Source: Frateuria_A sp051900535
GTDB lineage: Bacteria; Pseudomonadota; Gammaproteobacteria; Xanthomonadales; Rhodanobacteraceae
Direction: 5' to 3'
Assembly (NCBI RefSeq): GCF_051900535.1
Contig: NZ_JBHZGI010000001.1
Location: forward strand, 930,001-994,000
Length of the DNA: 64,000 nt
Made by a program: the position numbers and the translations under genes. Below, piece by piece: positions 1 to 8,219 of this stretch. Each line of letters starts with the position of its first letter. Position 1 is the first letter of the stretch. The notes under the pieces were generated by a model that saw nothing but the letters and a program-made list of their open reading frames with translations, was not told the origin of the DNA and made no database searches.

Positions 1-732
1 CCGGAGGTGCACAACGCTTTCGACGACGGCCTGATCGCCGAGCTGACGGCGGCGCTGGTGGACGCCGGCCGCGACGACGCAGTGCGCGCCGTGGTGCTGA
101 CCGGAGCCGGCGCGAGCTTTTCCGCTGGCGCCGATCTCAACTGGATGCGAGGCATGGCCTCGGCGAGCGAGGACGACAATCGCGAGGACTCGCTGCGCCT
201 GGCGGCACTGGTGCGCACGCTGCAGTTCCTGCCCAAGCCAACCATCGCGCGTGTCAATGGCGCGGCCTACGGCGGCGGCGTGGGACTGATTGCTGCCTGC
301 GACATCGCCATCGGCGCGCAAGAGGCAAAGTTCGGCCTGACCGAAGTGAAGCTTGGCCTGGTCCCCGCGGTGATCTCTCCGTACGTGGTTGCCGCTATCG
401 GCGTGCGCCAGGCGCGGCGGTTGTTCCTCACCGGCGAAATCTTTGACGCGGCCGAGGCCTGTAGCATCGGGTTGCTCCATCGCGTGGTGCCGGCCGATGG
501 CCTGGACGAGGCGGTCGACTTCTCGCTGAAGCTGCTCGCCAAGGCCGGACCGCAGGCGCAGCGTGAAGCCAAGCGACTTGCGCTGGGCATGGCGGGAATC
601 GACGAACGCGGCGCCGGGGCCATCGACGCGGAAAATGCCGGATTGATCGCGCGGCTGCGAGTGTCGGCCGAAGGGCAGGAAGGCCTCGGTGCGTTCCTGG
701 ACAAGCGCGCGCCGGCGTGGGTCCGCGGCTGA
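1..732 (+). CDS. liuC: 3-methylglutaconyl-CoA hydratase (enoyl-CoA hydratase family), 5' truncated by the window edge
   Basis: Crotonase-fold enzyme that would hydrate 3-methylglutaconyl-CoA to HMG-CoA in leucine and isovalerate breakdown. The frame is open from base 1 (it begins PEVHNAF, normally about 15-25 residues into this family), so the start lies outside the window; the GTG at 7 is not the true start. Visible signatures are GAGASFSAGADLNWM (CoA/oxyanion region), NGAAYGGGVGL, and FGLTEVKLGLVPAVISPYV, whose Glu and PAVISPYV context is typical of LiuC/AUH-like members rather than generic crotonases. The next step of the pathway, HMG-CoA lyase, lies at 17486, not adjacent. The family is certain; the substrate is inferred from the motif. 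Confidence 0.85.
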   Translation, partial: PEVHNAFDDGLIAELTAALVDAGRDDAVRAVVLTGAGASFSAGADLNWMRGMASASEDDNREDSLRLAALVRTLQFLPKPTIARVNGAAYGGGVGLIAACDIAIGAQEAKFGLTEVKLGLVPAVISPYVVAAIGVRQARRLFLTGEIFDAAEACSIGLLHRVVPADGLDEAVDFSLKLLAKAGPQAQREAKRLALGMAGIDERGAGAIDAENAGLIARLRVSAEGQEGLGAFLDKRAPAWVRG

Positions 733-829
733 TTTCATCCCCTTCCCAAGCCCCCTCGCAGGGAAGCCAAAGCGGCGGATGTTGAGCCTCCCTGGGGGAA
801 TGGGTTCCCTTCTGCCCAGACGCAAACCT

Positions 830-1432
830 CTACAGCCACCCCTTTTGCCGTGCCAGGCGGAACGCCTCGATCCGGTTGCCGGCGCCGAGCTTGCCGATCG
901 CCTCGGACAGGTAGTTGCGCACCGTGCCGTGCGAAAGGTTGAGCCGCGTGGCGATGTCGCCGGCCGAAAGCCCTTCGCCCGCCAGCCGCAGCACTTGCCG
1001 CTCGCGATCATTGAGCGGGTCGGCCTCGGTCCACGCTTCCAGCGCCAGCTGCGGGTCGATCGCGCGACCGCCGCGGTGCACCGTGCGCAGCGCCTCGGCC
1101 AGGTTCTCGGCTGGCGCGTCCTTGAGCAGGTAGCCCGACACGCCCGCGTCCAGCGCGCGTCGCAGGAAGCCGGGGCGGGCGAAGGTGGTCACGATGATCA
1201 CCTTCATCGGCAATTCCTGCCGCTGGATGCGCTGGGCCAGTTCCAGGCCGGTCAGGCCCGGCATCTCGATGTCGGTGACCAGCACGTCGGGCTTCAGCCG
1301 CTGCAGGTCGCGCCAGGCCGCTTCGCCGTCGGCGGAGGAGCCGAGCACCTCGATGTCGCTTTCCAGGTTGAGCAGCGCCGAGAGTGCGCCACGCACCATC
1401 GCCTGGTCCTCGGCAAGCAGCACGCGGATCAT
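830..1432 (-). CDS. LuxR/NarL-type response regulator
   Basis: 200-residue DNA-binding response regulator. The receiver domain (about residues 1-120) has the acidic pair in LLAEDQ, the phospho-acceptor Asp54 in VTDIEMPG and the Lys in YLLKDAPA. The C-terminal LuxR helix-turn-helix (about 135-195) reads LNDRERQVLRLAGEGLSAGD then LSHGTVRNYLSEAIGKLG. The start is the ATG at 1432, which overlaps the stop of the upstream kinase as ATGA, so translation is coupled. It is the last gene of a five-gene operon (ATPase, permease, kinase, kinase, regulator) and resembles DesR/LiaR-type regulators that control their own ABC transporter. The signal is unknown. Confidence 0.93.
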   Translation of the reverse strand: MIRVLLAEDQAMVRGALSALLNLESDIEVLGSSADGEAAWRDLQRLKPDVLVTDIEMPGLTGLELAQRIQRQELPMKVIIVTTFARPGFLRRALDAGVSGYLLKDAPAENLAEALRTVHRGGRAIDPQLALEAWTEADPLNDRERQVLRLAGEGLSAGDIATRLNLSHGTVRNYLSEAIGKLGAGNRIEAFRLARQKGWL

Positions 1433-2610
1433 GCGGCGTTCCCGGCAGCGGGGAGCACGGCGGTTGCCGCGGCGCCTCGTTGCGCGGGCGCACTCGCCTG
1501 CGCGGCGACCGGCACCCGGATCGCAAGCGTCGTGCCGCGCCGCGGCGGCGAGTCGATCGCCAGCGTGCCGCCCAGCGCGCGCACCCGTTCGCGCATCCCG
1601 CTCACGCCGTTGCCGTGGGCGGCCAAACCGCCGCGTCCGTTGTCGCAGATACGCATCTGGAGCATGTCGTCCTCGAAGGAAACGCCCACGCTGGCCTGGG
1701 TGGCGCGGGCATGGCGATGGATGTTGGTGACGGCCTCGCGCAGGACCAGAGCGACCGGCGCCTCGATGGCATCGGGCAGCGCGAGGCCGTCCGGCAAGCC
1801 GCCCTCGAAGGCCACGCCGGAGGCTTCCAGCATGAGCCGGGCGGAGGTGAGTTCGGCTGCCAAATCGCTGCGGCGCATGCCGGTCACCGCCGCGCGCACC
1901 TCGGCGAGCGCGTGGCGCGCGACGCGCTCGACCTCGGCCATCTCGCGCTGCGCGCGGGCCGGCTCGGCCAGCGCAAGGCGTCGGGCCAGTTCGGACTTCA
2001 ACGCCACCAGCGACAAGGTGTGGCCGAGCAGGTCGTGCAGGTCGCGGCCGATGCGCTCGCGCTCGGCCAGCGTGGCCAGGCGCCGCACCTCGGTCTGTGA
2101 CAGGCGCAGCTCGGCATCCTTGCGGGCGCTGTGCATGTACGCGACGTTGCTGAAACCGCCGAACAGTCCCGCCATCACCACCCACAGCGCCACGCTCAGC
2201 GGGTCGTCGAAGATCCACGCCTTGGCCAGCGCGAGCGCTCCCATCACCGCCACGCTCACCAGCCAGCGCCGCCACGAGAGCGAAAAGGACGAAACCACGC
2301 CGGCAAGGATCAGCAGGATGAATCCGAACGGGTTGCACGCCCACAGCGCCAGTGCGGTGGCGACCATGCCGGCCACGTACCAGTCCACGCGCCGGCGCGG
2401 GCCGACGTAGATCCGCGAGTACAGGTACACGAACACCGGCACCGCCAGCAGCGTCGGCGCCAGCCACGATCCGGGGGCGCGATGCAGCGAGGCCGGTCCC
2501 TGGAACAGCGCGACCAGCGCGAACAGCGAAAGCCCTGCCTGCCAGCGCATGTACAGCGGTGAGCGAAGCTGGCCCAGCAGCGAATCCGGTCTCGGGGTGA
2601 ACCACTGCAT
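1429..2610 (-). CDS. Sensor histidine kinase, HisKA_3 (DesK/LiaS-like), copy 1
   Basis: 393-residue membrane sensor kinase. The N-terminal half has four to six hydrophobic segments (from about residue 20 to 165). The dimerisation and phosphotransfer helix is ERERIGRDLHDLLGHTLSLV with phospho-His at about residue 192. The HATPase_c domain shows LREAVTNIHRHA (N box), CDNGRGG (G1) and GNGVSGMRERVRALGG (G2). The start ATG at 2610 overlaps the stop of the kinase upstream (ATGA), and its own stop overlaps the regulator start in the same way. It is a clear paralogue of the adjacent kinase with a different membrane region. The expected partner is the regulator at 830-1432. Confidence 0.93.
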   Translation of the reverse strand: MQWFTPRPDSLLGQLRSPLYMRWQAGLSLFALVALFQGPASLHRAPGSWLAPTLLAVPVFVYLYSRIYVGPRRRVDWYVAGMVATALALWACNPFGFILLILAGVVSSFSLSWRRWLVSVAVMGALALAKAWIFDDPLSVALWVVMAGLFGGFSNVAYMHSARKDAELRLSQTEVRRLATLAERERIGRDLHDLLGHTLSLVALKSELARRLALAEPARAQREMAEVERVARHALAEVRAAVTGMRRSDLAAELTSARLMLEASGVAFEGGLPDGLALPDAIEAPVALVLREAVTNIHRHARATQASVGVSFEDDMLQMRICDNGRGGLAAHGNGVSGMRERVRALGGTLAIDSPPRRGTTLAIRVPVAAQASAPAQRGAAATAVLPAAGNAA

Positions 2611-3833
2611 CACGGACGCGCTTCCGCGGCCATCGAGGCCTCGACCGGAGCAACGGGCGCCGCGGCGGACTGCATCGCCGAGGCCGGAAGCGGCACCACG
2701 ATCCGCAGGCGCGTGCCCTGCCCCCGCCGCGAATGGATCTGCAGGCGGCCGCCCAGCGCGCGCACGCGCTCGCGCATGCCGGTCAGGCCGTTGCCTTCCT
2801 CCAGCACGCCACCATGGCCGTTGTCCGAGATGGTCAGGCACAGGCCGCCGTCGATGCATTCGAACGCCACGCTGGCGCACGTCGCGGCCGCATGGCGGGC
2901 GATGTTGGTGGCCGCTTCGCGCAGCACCAGCGACAGGCCACGTTCGGTCTCGGCGGGCAGGCACGGCGGCTGGCCGTAGTCCAGGTGCGCGCCGGAGGAT
3001 TCCAGCAGCAGGCGCGCGGAGGCCAGTTCGGCCGCCAGGTCGGTGGCGCGGATCCCGGTGACCGCCGAGCGCACCTGCGCCAACGCGTGGCGGGCGACGT
3101 TCTCCGCCTCGACCACCTCGCGCCGGGCCGCCTCGGTGTCGCGATCGAACAGCTTGCGCGAGAGTTCCAGCTTGAGCGTGATCAGCGAAAGCGTATGGCC
3201 GAGCAGGTCGTGCAGGTCCCGACCGATGCGCTCGCGCTCTGCCATTGCCGCGAGCCGGCGAACCTCGTCATGGGAGAGCTTGAGGGCCGCGTCCCGCTCA
3301 TGCCCGATCCGCTCCACGTGCGTGACCATGCCGATGATGAATGTCATCAGCGGGAAGGCGACCAGCGCCTGCCACGGATAGCCCACCTTCCATGCGACCA
3401 GCAGGAACAGCGCGTTCAGCACGAGCAGGCGCAGCAGGAAGGGCGCCAGGCGCCGGCTGTTCACGCTGCAGGAGACGCAGCCGTAGATGAAGTAGCTCAC
3501 GCTGCCCGAATAGAACGGCACCAGCGCGATGCCGAACACCGCCAGGGCGACGCCGTAGCGCGAGGCGACGTTGCGGGACACCAGCATCGACTTGGCGAAC
3601 AGCGCCACGAACAGCGGATAGGTCAGCGCGGTGAGGATCGCCCAGCGCCAGGTGTATCCCCGGTCGAACAGGGGCGTGACGAAGATCCATGCCGACCAGA
3701 GCAGGTGGACGGACTCCATCCGCGGCGACTTGCCCTGCTGGATGATCTCGCTGATGCGCGAGCCCGGCTCGGGCGCAAACCAGGTGACAAGACGGTTCAT
3801 CCAGCCGGGTCCCCACGACACGATCGCGGCCAT
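2610..3833 (-). CDS. Sensor histidine kinase, HisKA_3 (DesK/LiaS-like), copy 2
   Basis: 407-residue membrane histidine kinase, paralogous to the next gene. Hydrophobic segments fill roughly residues 45-170. The HisKA_3 helix ERERIGRDLHDLLGHTLSLI carries the phospho-His at about residue 208, and the ATPase domain shows LREAATNIARHA, SDNGHGG and GNGLTGMRERVRALGG. The start taken is the ATG at 3833, seven bases after the permease stop; an in-frame ATG at 3800 (MNRLVTWF) is an alternative and neither has a strong Shine-Dalgarno. Both kinase cores look intact, so this one is not obviously a degenerate co-sensor. Two kinases with one regulator could form heterodimers or read two inputs. Confidence 0.92.
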   Translation of the reverse strand: MAAIVSWGPGWMNRLVTWFAPEPGSRISEIIQQGKSPRMESVHLLWSAWIFVTPLFDRGYTWRWAILTALTYPLFVALFAKSMLVSRNVASRYGVALAVFGIALVPFYSGSVSYFIYGCVSCSVNSRRLAPFLLRLLVLNALFLLVAWKVGYPWQALVAFPLMTFIIGMVTHVERIGHERDAALKLSHDEVRRLAAMAERERIGRDLHDLLGHTLSLITLKLELSRKLFDRDTEAARREVVEAENVARHALAQVRSAVTGIRATDLAAELASARLLLESSGAHLDYGQPPCLPAETERGLSLVLREAATNIARHAAATCASVAFECIDGGLCLTISDNGHGGVLEEGNGLTGMRERVRALGGRLQIHSRRGQGTRLRIVVPLPASAMQSAAAPVAPVEASMAAEARP

Positions 3834-3839
3834 GCTACT

Positions 3840-4625
3840 TCAACCGTGCCGGCGCAGCCGCCGCGCAGCGAGCAGCAGGAACGCCACGGTGAAACCGAGC
3901 AGCACGAGCACGTGCCCCGCCAGAGCATCCTGGCGCATGCCCACCGCGGCGAGGGCGAGGCGGTCCAGGTGGTAGCTGGGCCACAGCGGCGCGATCTGCT
4001 GTAGCACCTTGGGCAGCATCGGCAGCGGGAACCACAAGCCCGACAGGAACGACATCGGCAGGTAGACGAGGTTGAGCACGCCCGGCCCTCCCTGCCCCTT
4101 GACCAGCGTGCCGATGAACATGCCCAGCGCGCAGAACGGCAGCACGCCGAGCATGCCGGTGAACAGCAGCGCCCCGGCCTGCGCCAGCGACAGCGACACG
4201 TGCGCGATCTGCGACAGTCCCAGCAGGAGCAGTACCACGAACGCCGCCGCGCCCATCGCCATCAGCATCTTGCCCATGAGGTAGGCGCCCGGGGGCATCG
4301 GCAGCGCGCGCTTGAGCGTGAGCAGCCCGCCGTCGCGCTCGATCGCCAGCGATACGCCAAAGCCGAACAGGCCCGGGCTCATCACGCCGAAGGTGGCATA
4401 GCTGGCCAGCAGGTAGCGCGCCGTATCGGTGCCGCCACCCTTGGCCATCAGCACGCCGAACACCAGGTAGAACATGCCCGGAAAGAGCGTGATCGGCAGC
4501 ATGAAGCTGGGCGCGCGCAGGTAGCGCAGGCATTCGCTGCGCGCCTCGGCCAGGTAGGCGCCGAGCACGCGGCCGGGCGGCATCGCATCGTTGTCGGCGG
4601 CAGGATCGAAGGAAAGGGTGTCCAT
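3840..4625 (-). CDS. ABC-2 type transporter permease
   Basis: 261-residue integral membrane protein with about six hydrophobic segments, the usual size for an ABC-2 permease. Recognisable stretches are LRAPSFMLPITLFPGMFYLVF (first membrane helix region), the cytoplasmic loop IERDGGLLTLKRALPMPPGA and the VYLPMSFLSGLWFPL segment typical of ABC-2 exporters of drugs, lipids or peptides. The start chosen is the ATG at 4625 (MDTLSF), right after the ATPase stop; a longer frame to 4667 would overlap that gene. It should pair with the ATPase at 4627-5553. The exported substrate cannot be read from sequence; antimicrobial or envelope-stress export is plausible given the attached two-component genes. 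Confidence 0.93.
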   Translation of the reverse strand: MDTLSFDPAADNDAMPPGRVLGAYLAEARSECLRYLRAPSFMLPITLFPGMFYLVFGVLMAKGGGTDTARYLLASYATFGVMSPGLFGFGVSLAIERDGGLLTLKRALPMPPGAYLMGKMLMAMGAAAFVVLLLLGLSQIAHVSLSLAQAGALLFTGMLGVLPFCALGMFIGTLVKGQGGPGVLNLVYLPMSFLSGLWFPLPMLPKVLQQIAPLWPSYHLDRLALAAVGMRQDALAGHVLVLLGFTVAFLLLAARRLRRHG

Positions 4626-4626
4626 G

Positions 4627-5553
4627 TCAGGCCGCCTCGCGCTGGTCGGTGGACGATGCCTGGGCATCGCGGGTCAGTTCAGTAAAGGCTTCGGCCAGGC
4701 CGGCGCGTTGCACTTCCAGCTCGCGCAGCCAGGCGTCGTTCTGCAACAGGCGCAGCACCACGACTTCGGCCTCGGCGGTGGTCAGCTGCAGGCGACCGCC
4801 TTCGACGCGCACTTCGGCCACCTCGGGCCATTCGGCGACTGTTTCGGGCAGCAGGGTGCTGATGCAGCGGATGCGCCTGACGCCTACGCGGGCGCGCAGC
4901 TCGTCCACCGTGCCTTCGTGGATGGCGCGACCGCGCGCCATCACGCACACGCGGTCGGCCAGCGCCTCGGCCTCCTCCAGGTAGTGCGTGGTCAGCAGCA
5001 CCGAGCAGCCCTCGCCGACCAGCCGCCGGATCGCCGCCCACAGTGCCTGCCGCGCCTCGATGTCCATGCCGACGGTGGGTTCGTCCAGGAACAGCAACCG
5101 TGGGCGCCCGCACAGCGCCAGTGCGAACTGCACGCGCCGCTGCTGGCCTCCGGAGAGCTTGCCGTAGGGGCGATCGAGCAGGTCTTCCACGGCAGCCAGT
5201 TCGGCCGACTCCTGCAGCACGCGAGGGTTGGGGTAATAGCTGGCGGTCAGGCGCAGCAGTTCGCGCACGCGCAGGGTCTGGGGCAACGTGGCGCTCTGCA
5301 GCATCACGCCGATCCGCCGACGCGCATCGATCCGCTGAGGGTCCAGCCCGAACAGCTCGACCTCGCCGGCGTCGGCGCGGTGCAGGCCCAGCAGCAGGCC
5401 GATGGCCGAGGACTTGCCGGCGCCGTTGGGCCCGAGCAGGGCGAGCAGCTCGCCCCGGTGCAGCGCGAGATCCAGGCCATCGACGGCGGCGAGCGCGCCG
5501 TAGCGCTTGACCGCGCCACGCAAGCGCGCAACAGGGCGGGTGGACATGTCCAT
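4627..5553 (-). CDS. ABC transporter ATP-binding protein
   Basis: 308-residue ATPase, first gene of the operon. Walker A is GPNGAGKSSA (about residues 40-49), the Q-loop lies in IGVMLQSATL, the signature motif is KLSGGQQRRVQFALAL, Walker B is RLLFLDEPTVGMD and the switch His is in LLTTHYLEEAEALADR. About 80 further residues at the C terminus are the usual DrrA/CcmA-type extension. It energises export by the permease that starts immediately downstream. The start is the ATG at 5553, preceded by AAGGAGGC, a strong ribosome binding site. A 12-bp inverted repeat sits about 80 bases upstream and is the best candidate operator for the operon. Confidence 0.95.
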   Translation of the reverse strand: MDMSTRPVARLRGAVKRYGALAAVDGLDLALHRGELLALLGPNGAGKSSAIGLLLGLHRADAGEVELFGLDPQRIDARRRIGVMLQSATLPQTLRVRELLRLTASYYPNPRVLQESAELAAVEDLLDRPYGKLSGGQQRRVQFALALCGRPRLLFLDEPTVGMDIEARQALWAAIRRLVGEGCSVLLTTHYLEEAEALADRVCVMARGRAIHEGTVDELRARVGVRRIRCISTLLPETVAEWPEVAEVRVEGGRLQLTTAEAEVVVLRLLQNDAWLRELEVQRAGLAEAFTELTRDAQASSTDQREAA

Positions 5554-5631
5554 GGCAGCCTCCTTGGTATGGACGCAAACGTTAGGCGCGGCAAGGCCTT
5601 GCGGACACTGGTCGACGTCAGCCCGCGCTGG

Positions 5632-5643
5632 TGACAGCCGTCA
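5632..5643. promoter_or_regulatory. Operator-like inverted repeat TGAC-N4-GTCA
   Basis: TGACAGCCGTCA has perfect 4-bp arms around a 4-base spacer, 79 bases before the ABC operon start. A near-identical site (13 of 14 positions including the leading GG) occurs at 20423-20434 in front of the AIM24-family gene. Two copies in promoter regions suggest a shared regulator site. The operon's own LuxR-type regulator is a candidate, but this is inference. Confidence 0.4.
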
Positions 5644-5821
5644 TGCGGGGTTACGGCGGAGCCGGGCGCACGGTATCCTTGGGTCTATCCCCGGCCCGTC
5701 AGGCGCACTTTTCGTCGCGAAAAGACGGGTCCGCACAACCGCATGCGCCCTCAACTCGCGCGTGCCCGCAATCACCGCCAGCGACGCCACCGTGCGCCGG
5801 CCGGCCACGAGGAGGACTGCC

Positions 5822-7318
5822 ATGGGTGTGATCGATCAGCTGCGCGAGATGCGCGATTTCGGCGGCAAGCCGCGTACCGTTGGCCTGGACGACGCCAACA
5901 TCGAGCGCATGGCGGCCAAAGCGCCCGAGCTGGTGCAGGCGATCGACGAGGCCCTGGCCCGTCACCGCGAGCTGCGCGGCGAATTCGGTGACTTCCTCAA
6001 GCTCGACGAATCCGAGCAGTTGGCGAGGGCCCAGGCCGGCTACGTCAATTTCTATCCCGACGACGCGATCAACCCGTACCTGCCGGCCGCCGCGCGCGGT
6101 CCGTGGATCGTGACGCTCAAGGGCGCCGTGCTGCACGACAACGGCGGCTACGGCATGCTCGGCTTCGGCCACAACCAGCCGTCCATCCTGGAGGCGTTGT
6201 CCCGCCCGCAGGTGATGGCCAACGTGATGTCGCCCAGCGTCTCGCAGCTGCGCTTCACCCGCGCGATGGACAAGGAGCTGGGCCGCAGCCGCGGTGCCAA
6301 TCCGTACAAGCACTACCTGTGCCTGAACTCCGGATCCGAAGCGGTGGGCCTGGCCTGCCGCATCGCCGACGTCAACGCCAAGCTGATGACCGACGCAGGC
6401 GGCCGCTACGCCAACCGCACGATCAAGCGCCTGTCCGTGCGCGGTGCGTTCCACGGCCGTACCGACAAGCCGGCGCTGTACTCCGATTCCTCGCGCAAGA
6501 CCTACCAGCAGCACCTGGCTAGCTACCGACACGAGGACACGCTGATCACCGTGGCGCCCTACGACGTGGCGCAGCTGGAAGCGGCCTTCGCCGAAGCCGA
6601 CAAGCACGGCTGGTTCATCGAGGCGATGTTCCTGGAGCCGGTGATGGGCGAAGGCGACCCGGGCCGCGCGGTGACGCCGGAGTTCTACAAGGCCGCGCGC
6701 GAACTGACCGAAGCCCATGGCACGCTGCTGCTGGTCGACTCGATCCAGGCCGGCCTGCGCGCGCATGGCGTGCTGTCGATCATCGACTACCCCGGCTTCG
6801 AGAACCTGCCGCCGCCGGACATGGAGACCTTCTCCAAGGCGCTCAACGCCGGCCAGTACCCGCTTTCGGTACTGGCGGTGAGCGACCGCACCGCCGGCCT
6901 GTACCGCAAGGGCATCTACGGCAACACGATGACCACCAACCCGCGCGCGCTGGACGTGGCACTGGCCACGATGGAGCTGCTCACCGACGAGGTGCGCGAC
7001 AACATCAAGGCCCGCGGCGAGGAGTTCGTGGCCAAGCTGGAGAAGCTCAAGGACGAACTGGGCGGGCTGATCACCAAGGTGCAGGGCACCGGCCTGCTGT
7101 TCTCCTGCGAGCTCGCGCCGCAGTTCAAGTGCTACGGCAGCAATTCCACCGAGGAGTACATGCGCGAGCACGGCGTGGGCGTGATCCACGGCGGCGCCAA
7201 TTCGCTGCGCTTCACGCCGCACTTCAACGTGACCAGCGCCGAAGTGGATCTGGTCGTCGACCACGTGCGCCAGGCGCTGCTGAAAGGCCCGCGCAAGCAG
7301 ACCGCCGAGGCGGCCTGA
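5822..7318 (+). CDS. Class III aminotransferase (PLP-dependent)
   Basis: 498-residue fold-type I PLP enzyme. The internal Schiff-base Lys is in METFSKALNAGQYPLSVL, the phosphate and ring contacts are in LCLNSGSEAVGLACR, and the acidic PLP-nitrogen ligand should be the Asp in LLLVDSIQAGL. The C-terminal small domain contains GGANSLRFTPHFNVT. The start is the ATG at 5822, preceded at 5809-5815 by GAGGAGG; a longer open frame back to 5507 is only the GC-rich frame staying open across the promoter region. It is longer than the usual 400-450 residues of class III enzymes, with an N-terminal extension of about 60 residues. I cannot assign amine donor or pathway. A terminator follows. Confidence 0.85.
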   Translation: MGVIDQLREMRDFGGKPRTVGLDDANIERMAAKAPELVQAIDEALARHRELRGEFGDFLKLDESEQLARAQAGYVNFYPDDAINPYLPAAARGPWIVTLKGAVLHDNGGYGMLGFGHNQPSILEALSRPQVMANVMSPSVSQLRFTRAMDKELGRSRGANPYKHYLCLNSGSEAVGLACRIADVNAKLMTDAGGRYANRTIKRLSVRGAFHGRTDKPALYSDSSRKTYQQHLASYRHEDTLITVAPYDVAQLEAAFAEADKHGWFIEAMFLEPVMGEGDPGRAVTPEFYKAARELTEAHGTLLLVDSIQAGLRAHGVLSIIDYPGFENLPPPDMETFSKALNAGQYPLSVLAVSDRTAGLYRKGIYGNTMTTNPRALDVALATMELLTDEVRDNIKARGEEFVAKLEKLKDELGGLITKVQGTGLLFSCELAPQFKCYGSNSTEEYMREHGVGVIHGGANSLRFTPHFNVTSAEVDLVVDHVRQALLKGPRKQTAEAA

Positions 7319-7333
7319 GCGGCAGGTTGATCG

Positions 7334-7364
7334 AAGGGCGCGTCGGCAACGGCGCGCCCTTTTT
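7334..7364 (+). terminator. Rho-independent terminator after the aminotransferase
   Basis: A perfect 9-bp stem (AAGGGCGCG with CGCGCCCTT, 7334-7342 and 7353-7361) with a 10-base loop runs into five T residues. It separates the aminotransferase from upp. Confidence 0.85.
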
Positions 7365-7421
7365 CGTGGGGGAATGACTCCCGGTACTTAAAACACTCCT
7401 ACTTCTTCCAGGCTACCCGCC

Positions 7422-8060
7422 ATGCCCGTCACCGAAGTCCGCCATCCGCTGATCCGCCACAAGCTCGGGCTGATGCGCCGCGCCGGCATCAGCACCAAGG
7501 AGTTCCGCGAGCTCGCTTCCGAAGTGGCCGCCCTGCTCACCTACGAGGCGACCAAGGACCTGGACACGCTCGACGAGACGATCGAGGGCTGGGCCGGTCC
7601 GGTGACGGTCGAGCGCATCAAGGGCAAGAAGATCACCATCGTGCCGATCCTGCGCGCCGGGCTGGGCATGCTGCCGGGCGTACTGGACCTGATCCCCTCG
7701 GCCAAGGTCAGCGTGGTCGGCGTGCAGCGCGACGAAGCTACGCTCGCGCCGATGGCCTACTACGAGAAACTCAGCGGCAGCATGCATGAGCGCACGGCGC
7801 TGATCGTCGATCCCATGCTCGCCACCGCCGGCACCCTGCTGGCGACGGTGGACATGCTCAAGGCGGCCGGCTGCCGGCGGATCAAGGGGCTATTCCTGGT
7901 CGCCGCGCCCGAAGGCCTGGAACGCATCACGGCCACGCATCCGGACGTGGAGATCTACACCGCCTCGATCGATCACCGGCTCAACGAGAAGGGATACATC
8001 CTGCCGGGGCTGGGCGATGCGGGTGACAAGATCTTCGGCACCAAGCAGTTGCCGGGTTGA
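7422..8060 (+). CDS. upp: Uracil phosphoribosyltransferase
   Basis: Pyrimidine salvage enzyme that makes UMP from uracil and PRPP. The 212 residues are close to the E. coli length of 208. The opening HPLIRHKLGLMRR is nearly invariant in the family, IVPILRAGLGM is present, and the PRPP loop is LIVDPMLATAGTLL (most members have ATGGT, so one Gly is Ala here). The uracil-contacting C terminus, GYILPGLGDAGDKIFGT, is intact. It stands alone between a terminator and a repeat region, so it is probably a single-gene transcript. Confidence 0.97.
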   Translation: MPVTEVRHPLIRHKLGLMRRAGISTKEFRELASEVAALLTYEATKDLDTLDETIEGWAGPVTVERIKGKKITIVPILRAGLGMLPGVLDLIPSAKVSVVGVQRDEATLAPMAYYEKLSGSMHERTALIVDPMLATAGTLLATVDMLKAAGCRRIKGLFLVAAPEGLERITATHPDVEIYTASIDHRLNEKGYILPGLGDAGDKIFGTKQLPG

Positions 8061-8072
8061 GAAGCGTGTTCT

Positions 8073-8142
8073 GGAGCATGGGCTGCAGCCCATCACCACG
8101 TTTGCCGGCGAGGTTACCGGTGGGCTGAGGCCCACCCTGCGG
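8073..8142. repeat. Bipartite palindromic intergenic repeat, family A (copy 1)
   Basis: Two short hairpins flank a spacer of about 25 bases: a left arm with GGGCTGCAGCCC and a right arm GGTGGGC-TGAG-GCCCACC (8119-8136), ending CCTGCGG. The spacer resembles that of the copy at 26735-26790 (both contain ACGTT and run into a GGTGGGC arm). Related single hairpins occur at 19488 and 35082. It looks like a REP-type element and lies between upp and the convergent peptidase gene. Confidence 0.7.
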
Positions 8143-8177
8143 CTCTTCGTTGGGCATCAACGCGAGCCCCGCCCCAA

Positions 8178-8198
8178 CCTCTCCCTGGAGGGGAGAGG
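8178..8198. repeat. Palindromic intergenic repeat, family B (copy 1)
   Basis: CCTCTCCC and GGGAGAGG arms surround a 5-base loop. The same arms recur at 16462-16594 and 62332-62440, always between genes. There is no T tract, so it is a repeat element rather than a canonical terminator. Confidence 0.7.
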
Positions 8199-8219
8199 GC
8201 GCAAGGTGCACGTGCGGCG

